Shown one piece after another: positions 11,161 through 23,011 of a stretch of 64,000 bases of DNA. Made by a program: the position numbers and the translations under genes. Below the pieces are notes generated by a model that saw only the letters and a program-made list of their open reading frames with translations, ran no database searches and was not told the origin of the DNA. Origin of the DNA: Hsuehochloa calcarea. Lineage: Eukaryota > Streptophyta > Magnoliopsida > Poales > Poaceae. Every line of letters starts with the position of its first letter. Within the stretch, counting starts at the first letter, position 1. The stretch lies in assembly GCA_036346395.1 (NCBI GenBank), contig CM070615.1:26035282-26099281 (forward strand). The letters are read 5' to 3'.

Positions 11161-13384
11161 TGTAGTACCCCGAATATCGATTAGAGAGAAGGTTAATCGG
11201 GCGAGGGAATTAATTAAAAATTTAATCTTTTTGGGGAAAATCTGGAACCTGGGCTTCCAACCCAGGCTAGGGCTGCCTTTGGCCGGCCAATTTGTGGGCC
11301 AAGAAGGGGGGAGGCGCCCCAAGAGGGCCCAAGCCCAAGCCGGCCACCCCTCTCCTTAACCCTAGGCCAAAAACCCCCACTTCCCCCTTTTTCCCCCACC
11401 CCTCCCCCTTGAGCCGCCACCTCCCCATCCCATGGCCGGCTCCTTGCTGCTCCCTGGTGTCCTTGCTGCTGTGGTGTGGTCTCCGGTGATCCCCGGTGCT
11501 TCTCCCCAAGATCCCCTCCGACATTTCCTTCCCCGCCGTCGTCACCGGCCATCCTTCGCATCCTTGCGGCCGGCCCTTTGGAGAGGGAGGAGAGGAGAAG
11601 GGAGGGAGGCCTTAGGGAACCAGATCATCGTCGTTCTTCGGGTCTTCAAGGGTAACGAAAGTCCCGATTCGCTGTTTGTATTAGTTTTGTTGCACTTTTG
11701 TTCATTTGGATTGGTTTAGACTGCGAATCCAGATCTGTCCAGATTAGTGCAATAGTTTGTGCGTGGGATTGAAGGCCTTTAGAGGCCGAATCTCAGGTCG
11801 ACGTCTTCTGGAGAATTGTTCCTGGTTTCATTATCTTTCTTTTGGCACCTGGATCATGAATTTTCACTCAGTAGATTAAAAGTTATGACTGTTTTACTAC
11901 GTGCTGGTCCGTCTGTCAGAACTGCTGGGTATAGTCGGTTGCACCTAGGTTTTGATCTAGTTAGATTCAGAATCAGGTCGGCCACCCAACTAGGTTTTTG
12001 AAGATAATTTCACCACGTTTCCAGGCTGATAAAAATCACTTTATTTGGATCAGTGGTTTAAAAGTTAGAGCATTTTCTTTAGGGCTGTTCAGAATTCTGG
12101 GCAGACTGCAGTTGTAGTTTTCATTGGATGGTTAGACCTATGTATTGGCCGAATTAGAGTTTACCATCAACTAGAGTTTTGTAGCCAGTTAAGTTAAAAA
12201 AATCTGGGCACTGGTTTCGTGTCGTTTCGAGTTCCAGATAATTAAATATGTTTTTTCTCGTACCGCTGCTCATAAGGGCTGAAATCTGGCAGAATAGTTT
12301 ATTTTCAATTTGGGTCTATGCGGTATATTGAATAGTCAGGGGTTATTGTAGAACATCGGTAGCAGTGTTTTATCGTTGTTCTTATTTTGGAAACATGCTT
12401 GTGTAGGCGGTGAGACATCCCGTGTGGGAACACCCCCGTTGCCTGCTAACGAGTCACTACGCAAAAGGCAAGTACTGTATGCATAATGATATGTTGTTTA
12501 CATGAATGTTTTGTGCCTTGTTCATGATGTTGATATCTGCAAGTACCTTGTATACTCTGCTTGATGCAAAATGTGATGTGTGAGTGAATGATTATAATTG
12601 TTCGTACTTGTAGATGAATACCATGTGTTTCTTTTCAATTATGAGTACTATTCAATATTGCCATGGGATCACATCATGACATGCATAAAGTACATTTGTA
12701 AGACCCATCAATTCCAGTATGGGCACTTGAAAATCCCATCAATTCTAGAATGGGTACATGAGTCCACCATTCCAATGTGGGCCATGTTACGTGAGTCCAC
12801 CATTCCAATGTGGGCCACGTTGGACGATCGATGAAACGTTCTTCATACGATTACTTTAAGTGAACACCGACGGGTGTTTCACTCGCTATACCGGTATATG
12901 CTGCATTATGTCCAATTCCTTCAATGCATCATTCCACTTCATCCATTCATAAATTCGTTTCCAGTAAATGTTCAAATGATGATTGTGATATATTGTTCAT
13001 GGAATGTTTGATTGTTACATACAGTTACTTGCTGAGTCTTTGGCTCATTCTTGCTTTGTTGTTTTATTTAGGTAAATGACAAGGAAGAATGATCTTGTGG
13101 AGGGTAGTTCATCACGATGCACTCACTACCATAAACCAAACCTTTTGAGGACTTTTACTGTCGTTAATAATGACTTGTGTTGAATTGTAATAAGCCAGTT
13201 TGGTCATAACTACCTTATCTCTCAGAATTGTTTATTTCCATTCCATTGATTAATCCTGATGATGAATTCTTATTTCCGTATAATCTTACTACTTGATTAA
13301 CCTTGACATGTGTTTAGATGTTATTCTTCTAAAGAGTAGTGGTTGTAGGTGACATCTTGACTTTCTTATAGTCAGGGTGTTACA
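11161..13384 (+). mobile_element. solo LTR, Tekay-like Gypsy family
   Basis: It starts TGTAGTACCCCGAATATCG, ends CAGGGTGTTACA, and is flanked by the perfect TSD TGGGT (11156-11160 and 13385-13389). The uninterrupted host sequence (GGGAGTGGGTAGTGAAG) is preserved in the 3' LTR at about 21560-21576, which proves the insertion point. It has the conserved hairpin-plus-TATACCGGTATA module (12861-12898) and a run of CCAATGTGGGC-type repeats at about 12708-12822. No internal region is present. Confidence 0.9.
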
Positions 13385-14091
13385 TGGGTAGTGAAGTCCC
13401 ATCATTCCAACATGGGCAAGTAAGACCCACAATTTCAATGTGGGCAATTTGGATCTCCGTTTTGAAATATTCTTCAAACGGGCCTTGGATTCCTGCATTT
13501 TGGATAATGCGGGCACAAGTGAACACCGACGGGTGTTCACTAGCTATACCGGTGTAAGCAGAAGAGGAGATCATGCATTTCATTCATTCATATGATTTCT
13601 GTCATTCCATGTTCTTATTCTATATATTGTGACTGTCATGTTCTTATTCATTATTGTTCATACTATTCGGTTGTACTTGCTGAGTCGTGGACTTATTCTT
13701 GTTCTATTGTTGTTTTTTAGGTGACTGTTGATGACATTTCATTCGGGAAGGGGTAGCACACTTGGAATCACAACCTACACTCGTTTATTTGATTAAGTGG
13801 ACATAAGACATGAGAAACTTTTATTTTAGCATGATGACTTATATTCAGGACATGGTGGTATTAAATAACCTTAGATGCTTGGTTTACGTTAATCTTGGTT
13901 TAGTCTCTTGCTATGTTCTTAGGACTAATTTATCTACGATTGTCATAGTATCATGCTTGTGTTGTTGTGACCCGTGGATGTGTTCTATCATTGATATGCT
14001 TGCTGTAATTTTATAGTAAGTTGTTGTAAATTAGATGGTTAGAGTAGCTTAGTGGCATTCCAGGCTCAATGTTGGGATGGGGTGTTACAGT

Positions 14092-14105
14092 TGGTATCAG
14101 AGTGG
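14092..14105 (+). other. Gypsy primer-binding site (initiator-Met type)
   Basis: TGGTATCAGAGTGG follows the 5' LTR end TTACA by two bases. Tekay/Del-type elements use this class of PBS. Confidence 0.75.
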
Positions 14106-16088
14106 GCTTTAGGTCCTTTGTGAATAGATTAAGTAAAATTTGCTAATGGCTAATCAACTTAAAAATTTAACACACTGGTGCATGATTATGGGAATGGGCA
14201 AAACATTGCATTTACGTTTCCGCTATGTCGCATTGATCATTGATGTTATGAATTGATTATGAATGCTTATGATTTGATTATTATAAATGTTCTGTTTGAT
14301 GATACCTGCTGTTGTGAGGTAGAGATCGTGGTTGTAGCTCTGGGTTTTGCCAGGGTACACCACCGTTCGTGGTATGAGAATAGTCAGGTGGTTACCCCGA
14401 GTACCATAGTTACAGGTATTGAGGGTGAGTTTCTTTGGAAAAGTTGTTCGCTTCTTGAGCTTGATTTAGGCCAATTCTGGGTATAGTTGCAGTTGATGAA
14501 TTTTCTTAGGATATTGGTTACAAGGTAGTTGTTGGGATTTTTCACTTGGTCTCCATTTGTTATTGTTTAGAGCAATTATTGGCTCTTCCGATATTGAGTT
14601 TCTTTTGCTACTTGTGAAAATTGTTCACTAGCTAGATTGATATTTCCATGGTTGTTCTATTTTTGTTATTTAGAAAACATGGCTTGTATATTCGTTTGAT
14701 ATTTTGGATACTGAAAGTTTTCTATTGTAAGTTCTTTAGCATGAGAGGAAGCTTTGGGCCCCAATGTATTTTTTTTGCTAGGGTAATTTGAGTATGAAGT
14801 TTAATACTTCTCCTTTATGAAAGAAAGCGCCAAAGCCCTTTTTGCAATGTCCTGTTATGGTTAAGTCAGAGATTGTAATTCAAACAAATTGATAAGGTAT
14901 GGGTATCAAGTTGGGTCAACGGTGTGGTACGTAATTAATCTTAACTAGTATCCTTAGAAGCGAAATCGATTAAGTTGATGTTGTCTTCTAGAAGTTCTTG
15001 ATGAGCTGATGGGATTTGCTATGTGATCTATGTTTACATGATGGTGGGAATTGCCGGATAATAGTATGTCTTTCATGAAATGGATGATCATTAAATTGTT
15101 CAGGTTGCTAAACTCATTGGATTATTTGGTCTCAATTGATTAATCCAATTGTGTAGGGAGAGAAAGTTAAGGGTGTGTTCGATTGTTGCCTTAGTGGATA
15201 ATAATCTGGAAATTTTATTTAATTGACTACTCAATAATCTCTTATATGCTAGCGGGAAAGCAAATAGAGAAAGGAATATAAGTTATTCCATGATGGAATA
15301 ATCACCAATTGTTTATGATAGCCTCTGCATTGGAATCAGTGTGTACTAAATTGGTGTTGAGCATTGCTAGCAGATGAATGGTGGAAATTTAAAAGTAATC
15401 TATGTATGTGTGTTATGCGATGATGACTTGGGGCAGCATGCCCTTGTTAAAAGAGGTTTACTTCGATAAGGTTGTTGTGCATTAGATGTTCTCTTGAACA
15501 AGTTGATTGTTCGAATCGTATTGAAAAAAATATTTTGAAATAAGTTATTGCGTTCTTTTGGAAAGGGTTATGATGGGATAGTAGGCTATGATGATTCATG
15601 CTAAGAGTATATAATGATGAGGTTAGTAAGACTGTGAGTATGAGATGATGAGGGTAGTGTTGATTCTTTTAGAAGTAAAGGAATTTGATCGTCTTTCGTG
15701 ATATCGTTTAAATGAAATATTTTGAGTTTTGAATTCATGATCTTTTGGAGTTTAGGATTTATGTGGTAGATGAAATTAGTTCGATCATGGTGATGTGTTA
15801 GAATGTTCTGCTAGTTCTTAAGTGATTCAAGTGATTTGGACTTAAACGCTCTTCTTGTCTGAGTTGGCAGAATGATATTGTAATCAAAGAAAAAAATTCC
15901 TTTGGTAAAGGAAAGAGTCTAGTAGAAGTATTTGAGGATGGAGTTAGGCTTTGTGATTTGCAACTTATTGAGGTGCGCTTAACTTTATGTCATTGTCGCT
16001 TAATAGTTTCTTGAGTTTCAATAGCCATGTTTTATTCTTATTCGTTGAGGGTTGAAATTCGCTTCTAGTGGGACTTGTGCACTCAACT
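14106..16088 (+). pseudogene. degraded chromovirus 5' interior (gag/protease region)
   Basis: By position this should hold gag and protease, but no zinc knuckle, protease motif or long plus-strand frame survives. The bases are AT-rich with many stops. Identification is by context only. Confidence 0.4.
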
Positions 16089-16093
16089 GTGGT

Positions 16094-18158
16094 TGTAACA
16101 CCCTGGCTATTCGGAAGCCAAGATGTCATGCAAATATAATAAATACTAAGAGTATACAACAATACCAGGTTAATCATGCTTAATTAACAATATTCCATAA
16201 GGAACGACGATAAATGATTAACAGTTTCATGGAGAGGAATGGAAAACATTCATAATAGAACGTACGGTAGGCATTACCAAAATTGGATTATTACAATTTG
16301 AAAATTTATCAAATAGTTGACATGACTGAAAGATAACAATAGTTAATCTGGTTTGATAAAGGTGATATGCAGCGTGCTGGACTACCCCTCAAAAGGTCTT
16401 GCCTTCTTCCTCATTTACCTAAATAAAACATACAAAGCAAGGATGAGCCAAAGACTCAGCAAGTACTTTAACGAACAACAGAAATATTAAGCGAACAAAA
16501 CAAACACAATCAACTTGGGAAAAACATCTCCGAACATATACGGGAATGAATGGAATGGAATAATGCAATGAAAGAATGGACTGCTCACAACTTATACCGG
16601 TATAATGAGTGACACACCCGTCGGTGTTCACTTAAGCCCATACTTATCAAAGTCCGGGGACCCAAATTCCGTATGAAGAACGTTTCATACGAATGTCCAA
16701 GATTGCCCACATTGGATTGGTGGGTCTTACATGCCCATACTGGAATTGATGGGACTTTTGCGTGCCCATACTGGAATTGATGGGACTTACAAATTTCCAC
16801 TTCCGTGGACAAACATGAAACAAATGCATGAACGGAATGAACTTCATGCAATGAACTCTTATCACATCATAATGAAGAAATATACATAGCATACAAACAT
16901 GAATAGCAAGTCTAACAATTCATCCACACATAATCATCACCATTCATTGTGATAAGACAAGGTACTTGCCTTCCGCGCTATGACGTGTTAGGAGGCAACG
17001 ACGGTGTTTCTCAACTCACTGCCCCACCGCCTACACAAATATTTATTCGAAATAAGAATAACAAGACATGACGTGGTTACAAGTGTCTTACCAAAACCCT
17101 CTAACTCCCCAACATAACCAAAGATTCAAAATGACGAATTAACTAATCAGCCTAATTTCAGCCCTTCTGATCAGCAGTACGAGAAAAATCGTAATTAAAT
17201 ATCTGTGAATCATAATGACTTGAAAACAGTGGTCAAATACTCTTAACGTATTAGACTACGAAACTCTAGTTGGTGGGGTTCTTTGATTCGGCCAAACCAG
17301 TGGCCTAAACAACAGTTGAAAACAACTGACAGACATCTGTCCAGATTGCAGAACAACATCAAAGAAATTTATGTAACTTTCAATCTAATGATCCAATGGA
17401 GGTAATATTTTTCAACTTAGAAATATTATTTAAAGGTCTACAATAACCTAGTTGGGTGGAAGTTCTGAATCTGACTCTATCTAGATCAAAACCGAGGAAC
17501 AAAACGACAGTCCCCAGATCTCAGACAGACAGAACAGCGTGCGGTTAAAATTCCATAACGTTTGATTTATAACTCTAAAAATTGTGTTATTTATCAACAT
17601 GGAAATCTTACTGAATTATCTACAACATTAATTTTGGGTAGCCTTTCTAATTCGGCCTCTAAATAATTCATAATGGCTAGACAATCAAACTGGCAAATCC
17701 CGTCAGCTCTCTTGAATAGTTGCACAAAAATGGCCATATCTCCTAAACCGTAACTCCAAATCAGATGATCTTGGTGCCTAAAGAAAGCTAAGACCAAGGG
17801 CTACAACTTTCTAAGAGGTGGAAAGATCAGAAAACGTACGAAACTTACCCAAATCTGACAAACAAATCTGGCGCAGGGGGAAGAAGAAGGTGGCGCACGG
17901 CAGGGAGGAGGGTGGCGGCTCCAAGTGGAGGAAAGGGGAGGGGAGGGGGAGTGGGAGGGAGTCTCTAGGGTTTTGGAGGAGGAGACCCTCCTCCCTTGGC
18001 CAGCCCCCGTAATGGGCCTCCCACTTGGCGGCGGCCCAAGCCCAGGTTATCGGAGAAAAGCTAAAAACCCCCCGACCAAAAAGAAAATTCAGATTTTCCG
18101 ATTAGCTCCCTCTCCCGAGACTTCTTCTAATACGCCGATTTACTTTTGGGGTATTACA
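16094..18158 (-). mobile_element. solo LTR, Tekay-like Gypsy family
   Basis: On the plus strand it reads TGTAACACCCTGGCTATTC at the left and GGGGTATTACA at the right, with the perfect TSD GTGGT at 16089-16093 and 18159-18163. It is the reverse orientation of the 11161-13384 type and close in sequence to the copy at 5349-7540. It contains TATACCGGTATA at 16593-16604 and two GCCCATACTGGAATTGATGG units at about 16733-16790. It interrupts the pol region of the older chromovirus. Confidence 0.9.
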
Positions 18159-18163
18159 GTGGT

Positions 18164-20177
18164 CTCGACTCCTGTTTTCCGAGATCTTGGCTATTTGACT
18201 ATTTCCCTTGGTCTTGTGTCTACTGCGAGTGGTAAATATTTTTTTATGTGCTGAAACTTGTTTCCATCTATATCTTCTTTTGAGAAAGGATTAACCAATT
18301 CGTGGTGCAATGTCTTTTAGGATGTATAATGGCAACTTGATAGTGGTGGTTAAGTAGATGATTTTGGTTAGACTGTAGGTATCAAGTTGTTTCGGATTCA
18401 TTGAGTGAAAAAAATAATTTCTTGGAATAATTCTCAGTGAGGATTTGATTTAAATACAATATTTGTCTTTTGAGCTAACTGATTACATTGTTACAACTAT
18501 TAAAACCTATAGTACATTGTGGTTCAAGAACTTTTAGTTCATTTTGATGGAACATTAGAATTATCGGAGGTATGAGAATCTTGATCAATTTTATTAGAGT
18601 ATCGTGATTGGGTACTTTACAAGGTTGAGTACGAGGATTATGACGGTGTAGTTAATGAGATTAGAATTGCGAAGAAGTCTAACTGTTATCACAATTATTG
18701 GGATAGTAGGGAATGTTGAATTATTGCTAGGCTTCAGTGAGTAACCCTCTAGGAGTTAGAATATTTCTAAAGATAATTTGGTTGAGAATATATTTTCATG
18801 TGGTTGTTAATGAATGAGTATGTTTAGATTGTGAGAATTTTAGTCATCGGATTCGATAGTTTCGTATCAATTACATCGGAATACATTTATATGAGGCTTA
18901 GAGATTGAAAATTTAGCTTGGTGTTCTATGCTAGAACCTTGGGGACTAATGATGTTGTGTAAAAATAGTGGAACAAAGTGGATCCGAATAGTGCGATGAT
19001 CATTGATAGAATCCTTTGGGTGTAGTAAATGAGTGTGTGTGTGCTGTGAATTTTAAGTTAATTATTCTTAAAGGATTGAGGGGATGTGATCGTGGGTGAA
19101 ATATATATTGAGGTGCGTTGGGGATTATTTATCAAAGTGATTCATTTGGTAGAGGAGTTGGCTAGAGCATGTTATTGTGGATTAGTAGAATCTCTCTACA
19201 AGAGTGTGGTTGTTGCTTTCGGGTTGAGCAACGCTTTGAGGTTGTCGGCTAAGATGAAGGAGCAGTGTGGTAATTTAGAATCCTAGGATTTAAATAAAAG
19301 TTTATTCCTAAAATAAGGATTGAGGAAAAAGAATATTTTCTTGGATAGTAGAATGCTCTCTTGATTCTTGCTCGAGCTGCGTGTTATGACAGGTGTCATT
19401 TGCAATTTGATTAGGCTTAATGTTGGTATGCGTGGTTCTTTACAGTTCAGAAAGAATAAAAGAAATATTTGATTTGGGCATTCGAGTGATTTCTCCTTTG
19501 GCTTTCGTGGTGTTCATTTGCAAACTGCCTAATTAGAAAGTGGAATGGTTTTTTTGTGATGAATTTTTTATTTTGGATTTGACCCTTTTGTTGGGGAGTT
19601 GGCATGGCGTGGTTGCGATGAGAATCTTTTACTTTCATTGACTCTTTTGTTATAGTAGAGTTTGTTCAAAGAGAGTTCTGTTGTGTGTCCCTCGTTAAAG
19701 GAGGTGATCCTTGTTTCGGTGAAGAGTTCGATTGAGAGTTGGAACAAGAGTCCTGTGTGACGTATGCAGGATTTCTGGTTTGGTACCAAAGGAAGGTTGG
19801 CCCAAGGTACATGGATTTGATTTTGGAGGTTGGCGACGCCGGACTATCTCGAGTCCGTCGCGCGAGTACGTAACGTCTTGTATGTCTAGTGCTGAGTGAG
19901 TACCTGAGAGGTCCAAAGCTTGAGTTTTTGATAGAACCGTTGGTCAACTAGTAAGACCTTACATTTGTGTCCTGTGTGTTGAGAGAACCTGCAAAGGTCG
20001 AGACGAAGATGTTGGTGTACGTGATGGTCTGAGTGTGTTGAGACTTGGGACTTGGAAACTCGCATGCGCGAGCTTTAACCAGAGTTGTTCATGTCGGGTA
20101 CGTGTTTATCATTGTTAAATTCTTGTCACAGATTGAATTTGAGTATATCGGTGTGTAGATTCGAGGTCGAATCCTGT
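18164..20177 (+). pseudogene. degraded chromovirus pol: RT, integrase tail and chromodomain relics
   Basis: Plus-strand relics are recognisable by comparison with the better preserved copy at 60188-64000. An RT palm piece VVVAFGLSNA lies at about 19205-19235 (the usual context is MSFGLTNAP). The integrase C-terminal segment reads GRLGPRYM...EVGDAGLSRVRR...LSEYLR at about 19790-19905, where the intact copy has GKLSPRYVGPF...LAYRLDLP...VFHVS. The chromodomain end reads WDLETRMREL, stop, PELF at about 20047-20090. Stops and frameshifts occur throughout, so no functional polyprotein is possible. The chromodomain places the element among chromoviruses; Tekay/Del is inferred from the sister copy. 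Confidence 0.65.
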
Positions 20178-20192
20178 TAAGGGGGGGTAGAC
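20178..20192 (+). other. polypurine tract
   Basis: TTAAGGGGGGGTAGAC lies directly before the 3' LTR start TGTAATAC. It is the plus-strand priming site for reverse transcription; the minus-strand element at 57903-64000 has the equivalent TTAAGGGGGGTAGAA. Confidence 0.8.
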
Positions 20193-20327
20193 TGTAATAC
20201 TATGATTTATTATAAGAAAAAAACTCTCAAAAGAAAAATTAGACACAAGAAAAATGTAGTTTCTGCAGTTTTTCGACAACCTTGACCTCGAGCCTTGGCC
20301 CAGGAGGCCCATGAGGGGTCGGCCACG

Positions 20328-20336
20328 TATAAAAGG
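20328..20336 (+). promoter_or_regulatory. LTR TATA box
   Basis: TATAAAAGG, the counterpart of 9961-9969 in the 3' LTR. Transcription from it would read out toward 21941. Confidence 0.55.
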
Positions 20337-20430
20337 AGGGGGAAAACTCTAGTGGCTACTGTAGCTACAGTGTGCACCGCACTGTAGCATGGTACTGTAG
20401 CAGCCCCCCTCCATATTGCTCTACCAAGAT

Positions 20431-20540
20431 GAGGAGAAGAGGAGAAAGGAAGGAGAGGAAGGAAGAAGAAGAAAGGAAGAGGAAGGAGGAGGAAGAAAGG
20501 GAGAAGGAAGGAAGAGGAGGAAAAAAGAGGAGAGGAAGGG
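20431..20540 (+). repeat. polypurine (GA-rich) tract in the 3' LTR
   Basis: About 110 bases of nearly pure A/G, longer than the matching tract in the 5' LTR at 10036-10130. Confidence 0.75.
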
Positions 20541-21940
20541 TGCGTTCACGCAGCGAGACGTCTATCTTAAGTGGTTCGACAAGGGTAAACTCGATACCCG
20601 ATCGCTTGGTAGATTAATCGATTTATCTTCGTGCTGCTAGTAGTAGATCAGTTTGAAACATCGACGTTGGTAGTCATTTTTTGGTAGGTTGCGTGTGTTT
20701 TCTGGACTTGTCGTCTCCTAGACAGTTGTAGTTCTCATTCTTAGCTTTCTATAGAAGTAAAGATTACTCAATTTTGAGTTACGGTTTAGATGTTATGATG
20801 GTTTTTTGTGGCTGTCCAGAAGGCCTGACGAGGATTAGCAGTTACTTTGTGTAGTCAATATATTTTAGTTAGAGACCTAATCATAGAGTTTACCCAACAT
20901 GAAAGTTGTAGGAAATCCTTTATGATTCCCATATTGGTAGAGAAATTGATTTTTGGTTGAGCCAATCAAAATATACGAATTTTCTTCTACCGCAGTAGTT
21001 CTGATTGACAGATTAGTGGTGCAGAAACTTCATCTGGTCCTTAGATATATCAGATTGCCGAATTAGAAAACCTTGCCAACTAGGTTATCGTAGGTGATTT
21101 AGTCATGTTTCTAGAGAGTCTAAGATCACTCATTTTCGAGCTTCGTAGTAAAAGATATGTGGATTTTAGTACTGCTGTCCCGTGAGATCTTCCGCTAGAC
21201 TGCCGGATAAATTGAGTAGAACCAATATTTGAATATTTCGTTTTGAGAAGATGGGTTAGGTAGTGTGAGTAGAGTCTACTTTTCACAGCGTTCTTATTTT
21301 AGTTATTCTCTTGTGTAGGAGAAGGGGTTTCGGAGTTAGGGACATCGCCTTTGCCTCCCAGCACGTCGTAGCGAAAAAGGCATGTACATTTGTATGGTTG
21401 TGTTGATATGAGCTTTTCCTTGTACGATGAATGTATGGTGAACAATATTTGATGCGTACTTATTCATGTTCATAACTGGTTACATGGTTCTGTTAATGAT
21501 ATGTCTTTGTCCATCGAATTCAGTCATGCATGCAAGTATTGTTCTTCTTACACCCACGGGAGTGGGTAGTGAAGTTCCATCATTCCAACATGGGCAAGTA
21601 AGACCCACCATTCCAATGTGGGCAATTTGGATCCCCGTTTTGAAATATTCTTCCAACGGGCCTTTGATCCCCGCATTTTGGATAATGCGGGCACAAGTGA
21701 ACACCAACGGGTGTTCACTAGCTAGATGCTTGGTTTACATTAATCTTGGTTTAGTCTCTTGCTATGTTCCTAGGACTAATTTATCTACGATTGTCATAGT
21801 ATCATGCTTGTGTTGTTGTGACCCGTGGATGGGTTCTATCATTGATATGCTTGCTGTAATTTTATAGTAAGTTGTTGTAAATTAGATGGTTAGAGTAGCT
21901 TAGTGGCATTCCAGGCTCAATGTTGGGCTGGGGTGTTACA

Positions 21941-22330
21941 TCTCCCTCTCTGTGCTGCCCTCTCCTCCTCTCTCTTCCCTCCCTCTTTCTATTTTCTCTG
22001 GATTAAAGTGAGTTTCAGCTGATTTTTTGTAGTTTTTATAGACTATCTCTGTCGCTATTTGGAATGACGATAGGGGTTGTGGGTTCCTGTCGCCATTCCA
22101 AATGACGATTTGCCTATAATTCCAGGCCAGTCGACATTTGAAATGGCAACAGGAACTAGAACCGACGACATATGCATTTACTGCCTGTTAGGTGGGCAAC
22201 AGGGCTAGTGTCGTCATTTCAAATGGCGATTTAGTCCTGTCGCCATTTGAAACGACGACAGTAACCTATTTTTGTTTCAAAAAATCTACTATTTATTTTT
22301 GTAATTCTTTATTAAAATAGTATTATTTAA
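21941..22330. repeat. cluster of short inverted motifs
   Basis: A pyrimidine-rich stretch (21941-22000) is followed by at least five copies, in both orientations, of a CGCCATTTGAAATGACGA-like motif (about 22062, 22090, 22133, 22212, 22236). The last one reads CTGTCGCCATTTGAAACGAC and is close to palindromic. Such clusters occur in subterminal regions of transposons, but no terminus was found. Confidence 0.5.
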
Positions 22331-23011
22331 AAAAAAATCGTCAGTTGCCATCACTCATCACTAGCAAGTAAGAGGTTCTACTTGAATACAACAAACTGAA
22401 GCTTAATTAGAAGCTTGCCATCAAGACATTATTCAGCAACCATGAGGAAGACCTTGTCATTTGATGATAATACCTAAAAGCACATGCGCTAGTTGACCGA
22501 AAAAATTAAGTTTTTGAGGGAAAATGAACAATCAATCCATACATCACAATTTTGTGACTTTTTTTTTCAAGCATCTGGTTCAACACTGCTTCAGTACAAA
22601 TATGCTGTTATTCAGGCACGTCACATAGGATACGTACCAAAGAATCCTCGTAGTCTGTCTGTTTGCTTGTGAAACAAATCAGACAAGACAAAATGGACGT
22701 ATTCATCAGTCACCAACTCACCATCAGCACGATCAGAACAACTCAAGGAAAAGAACTGACATGGCATGAAAGACAAGGATGAAGATGCAGGATTCCATTA
22801 GAATAACATCCTAATTAGATCCAAATCCAGTTATCCAGCAGCATATATCACAGAAATAACATCAAACTAGCAGCATAAATTGGAGCTTGTCATGGACTAC
22901 TAGAGGTTCAAGGCTACAAAAGGAAGCTTAGAAGCTAGCAATCAAGAAAGGGAGATCATTCATTCCCTCCCCCGTAGCTAACTGAAGTTCTAGGATCTTG
23001 AGCTGGGGACA
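22331..23011 (-). other. 3' flank / probable 3' UTR of the MADS gene
   Basis: No gene is visible. The sequence just after the MADS stop, ACATTATTCAGCAACCATGAG at 23010, occurs again at about 22427 followed by similar bases (GACC..GT...TGATGATA), so part of the gene's 3' end is duplicated about 580 bp downstream of the gene. The polyadenylation site cannot be fixed from the bases. Confidence 0.4.

Larger units (their letters stand above)
9830..14089 (+). mobile_element. 5' LTR of the chromovirus (interrupted by a solo LTR)
   Basis: It begins TTTAATACTCTGATTTATT, aligning with TGTAATACTATGATTTATT of the 3' LTR (one terminal base changed), and ends GGGGTGTTACA just before the PBS. A solo LTR with TSD TGGGT interrupts it at 11161-13384; without it the LTR is about 2.03 kb. 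Confidence 0.8.
9830..21940 (+). mobile_element. decayed Tekay-like chromovirus (Ty3/Gypsy)
   Basis: Two related LTRs (9830-14089 and 20193-21940), a PBS at 14092 and a PPT ending at 20192 define one plus-strand element. Relics of pol are legible only near the 3' end, including the integrase tail and a chromodomain ending LETRMRE...PELF. Two solo LTRs of related elements are nested in it (11161-13384 in the 5' LTR, 16094-18158 in the interior). Flanking 5-bp sequences do not match, so the ends have been altered or TSDs have decayed. The 3' LTR lacks a block of about 330 bp that the 5' LTR still has (13547-13876). Confidence 0.8.
20193..21940 (+). mobile_element. 3' LTR of the chromovirus
   Basis: It runs from TGTAATACTATG to GGGGTGTTACA, 1748 bp. 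It matches the 5' LTR across the TATA region, the GA tract and the 3' third, but lacks about 330 bp that include the TATACCGGTA core; the deletion point is at CACTAGCT|AGATGC, about 21724. Confidence 0.85.

Noticed and set aside
9830..21940. A TSD for the plus-strand chromovirus
   Set aside because: Flanking 5-mers TAACA and TCTCC differ, so no duplication is claimed.
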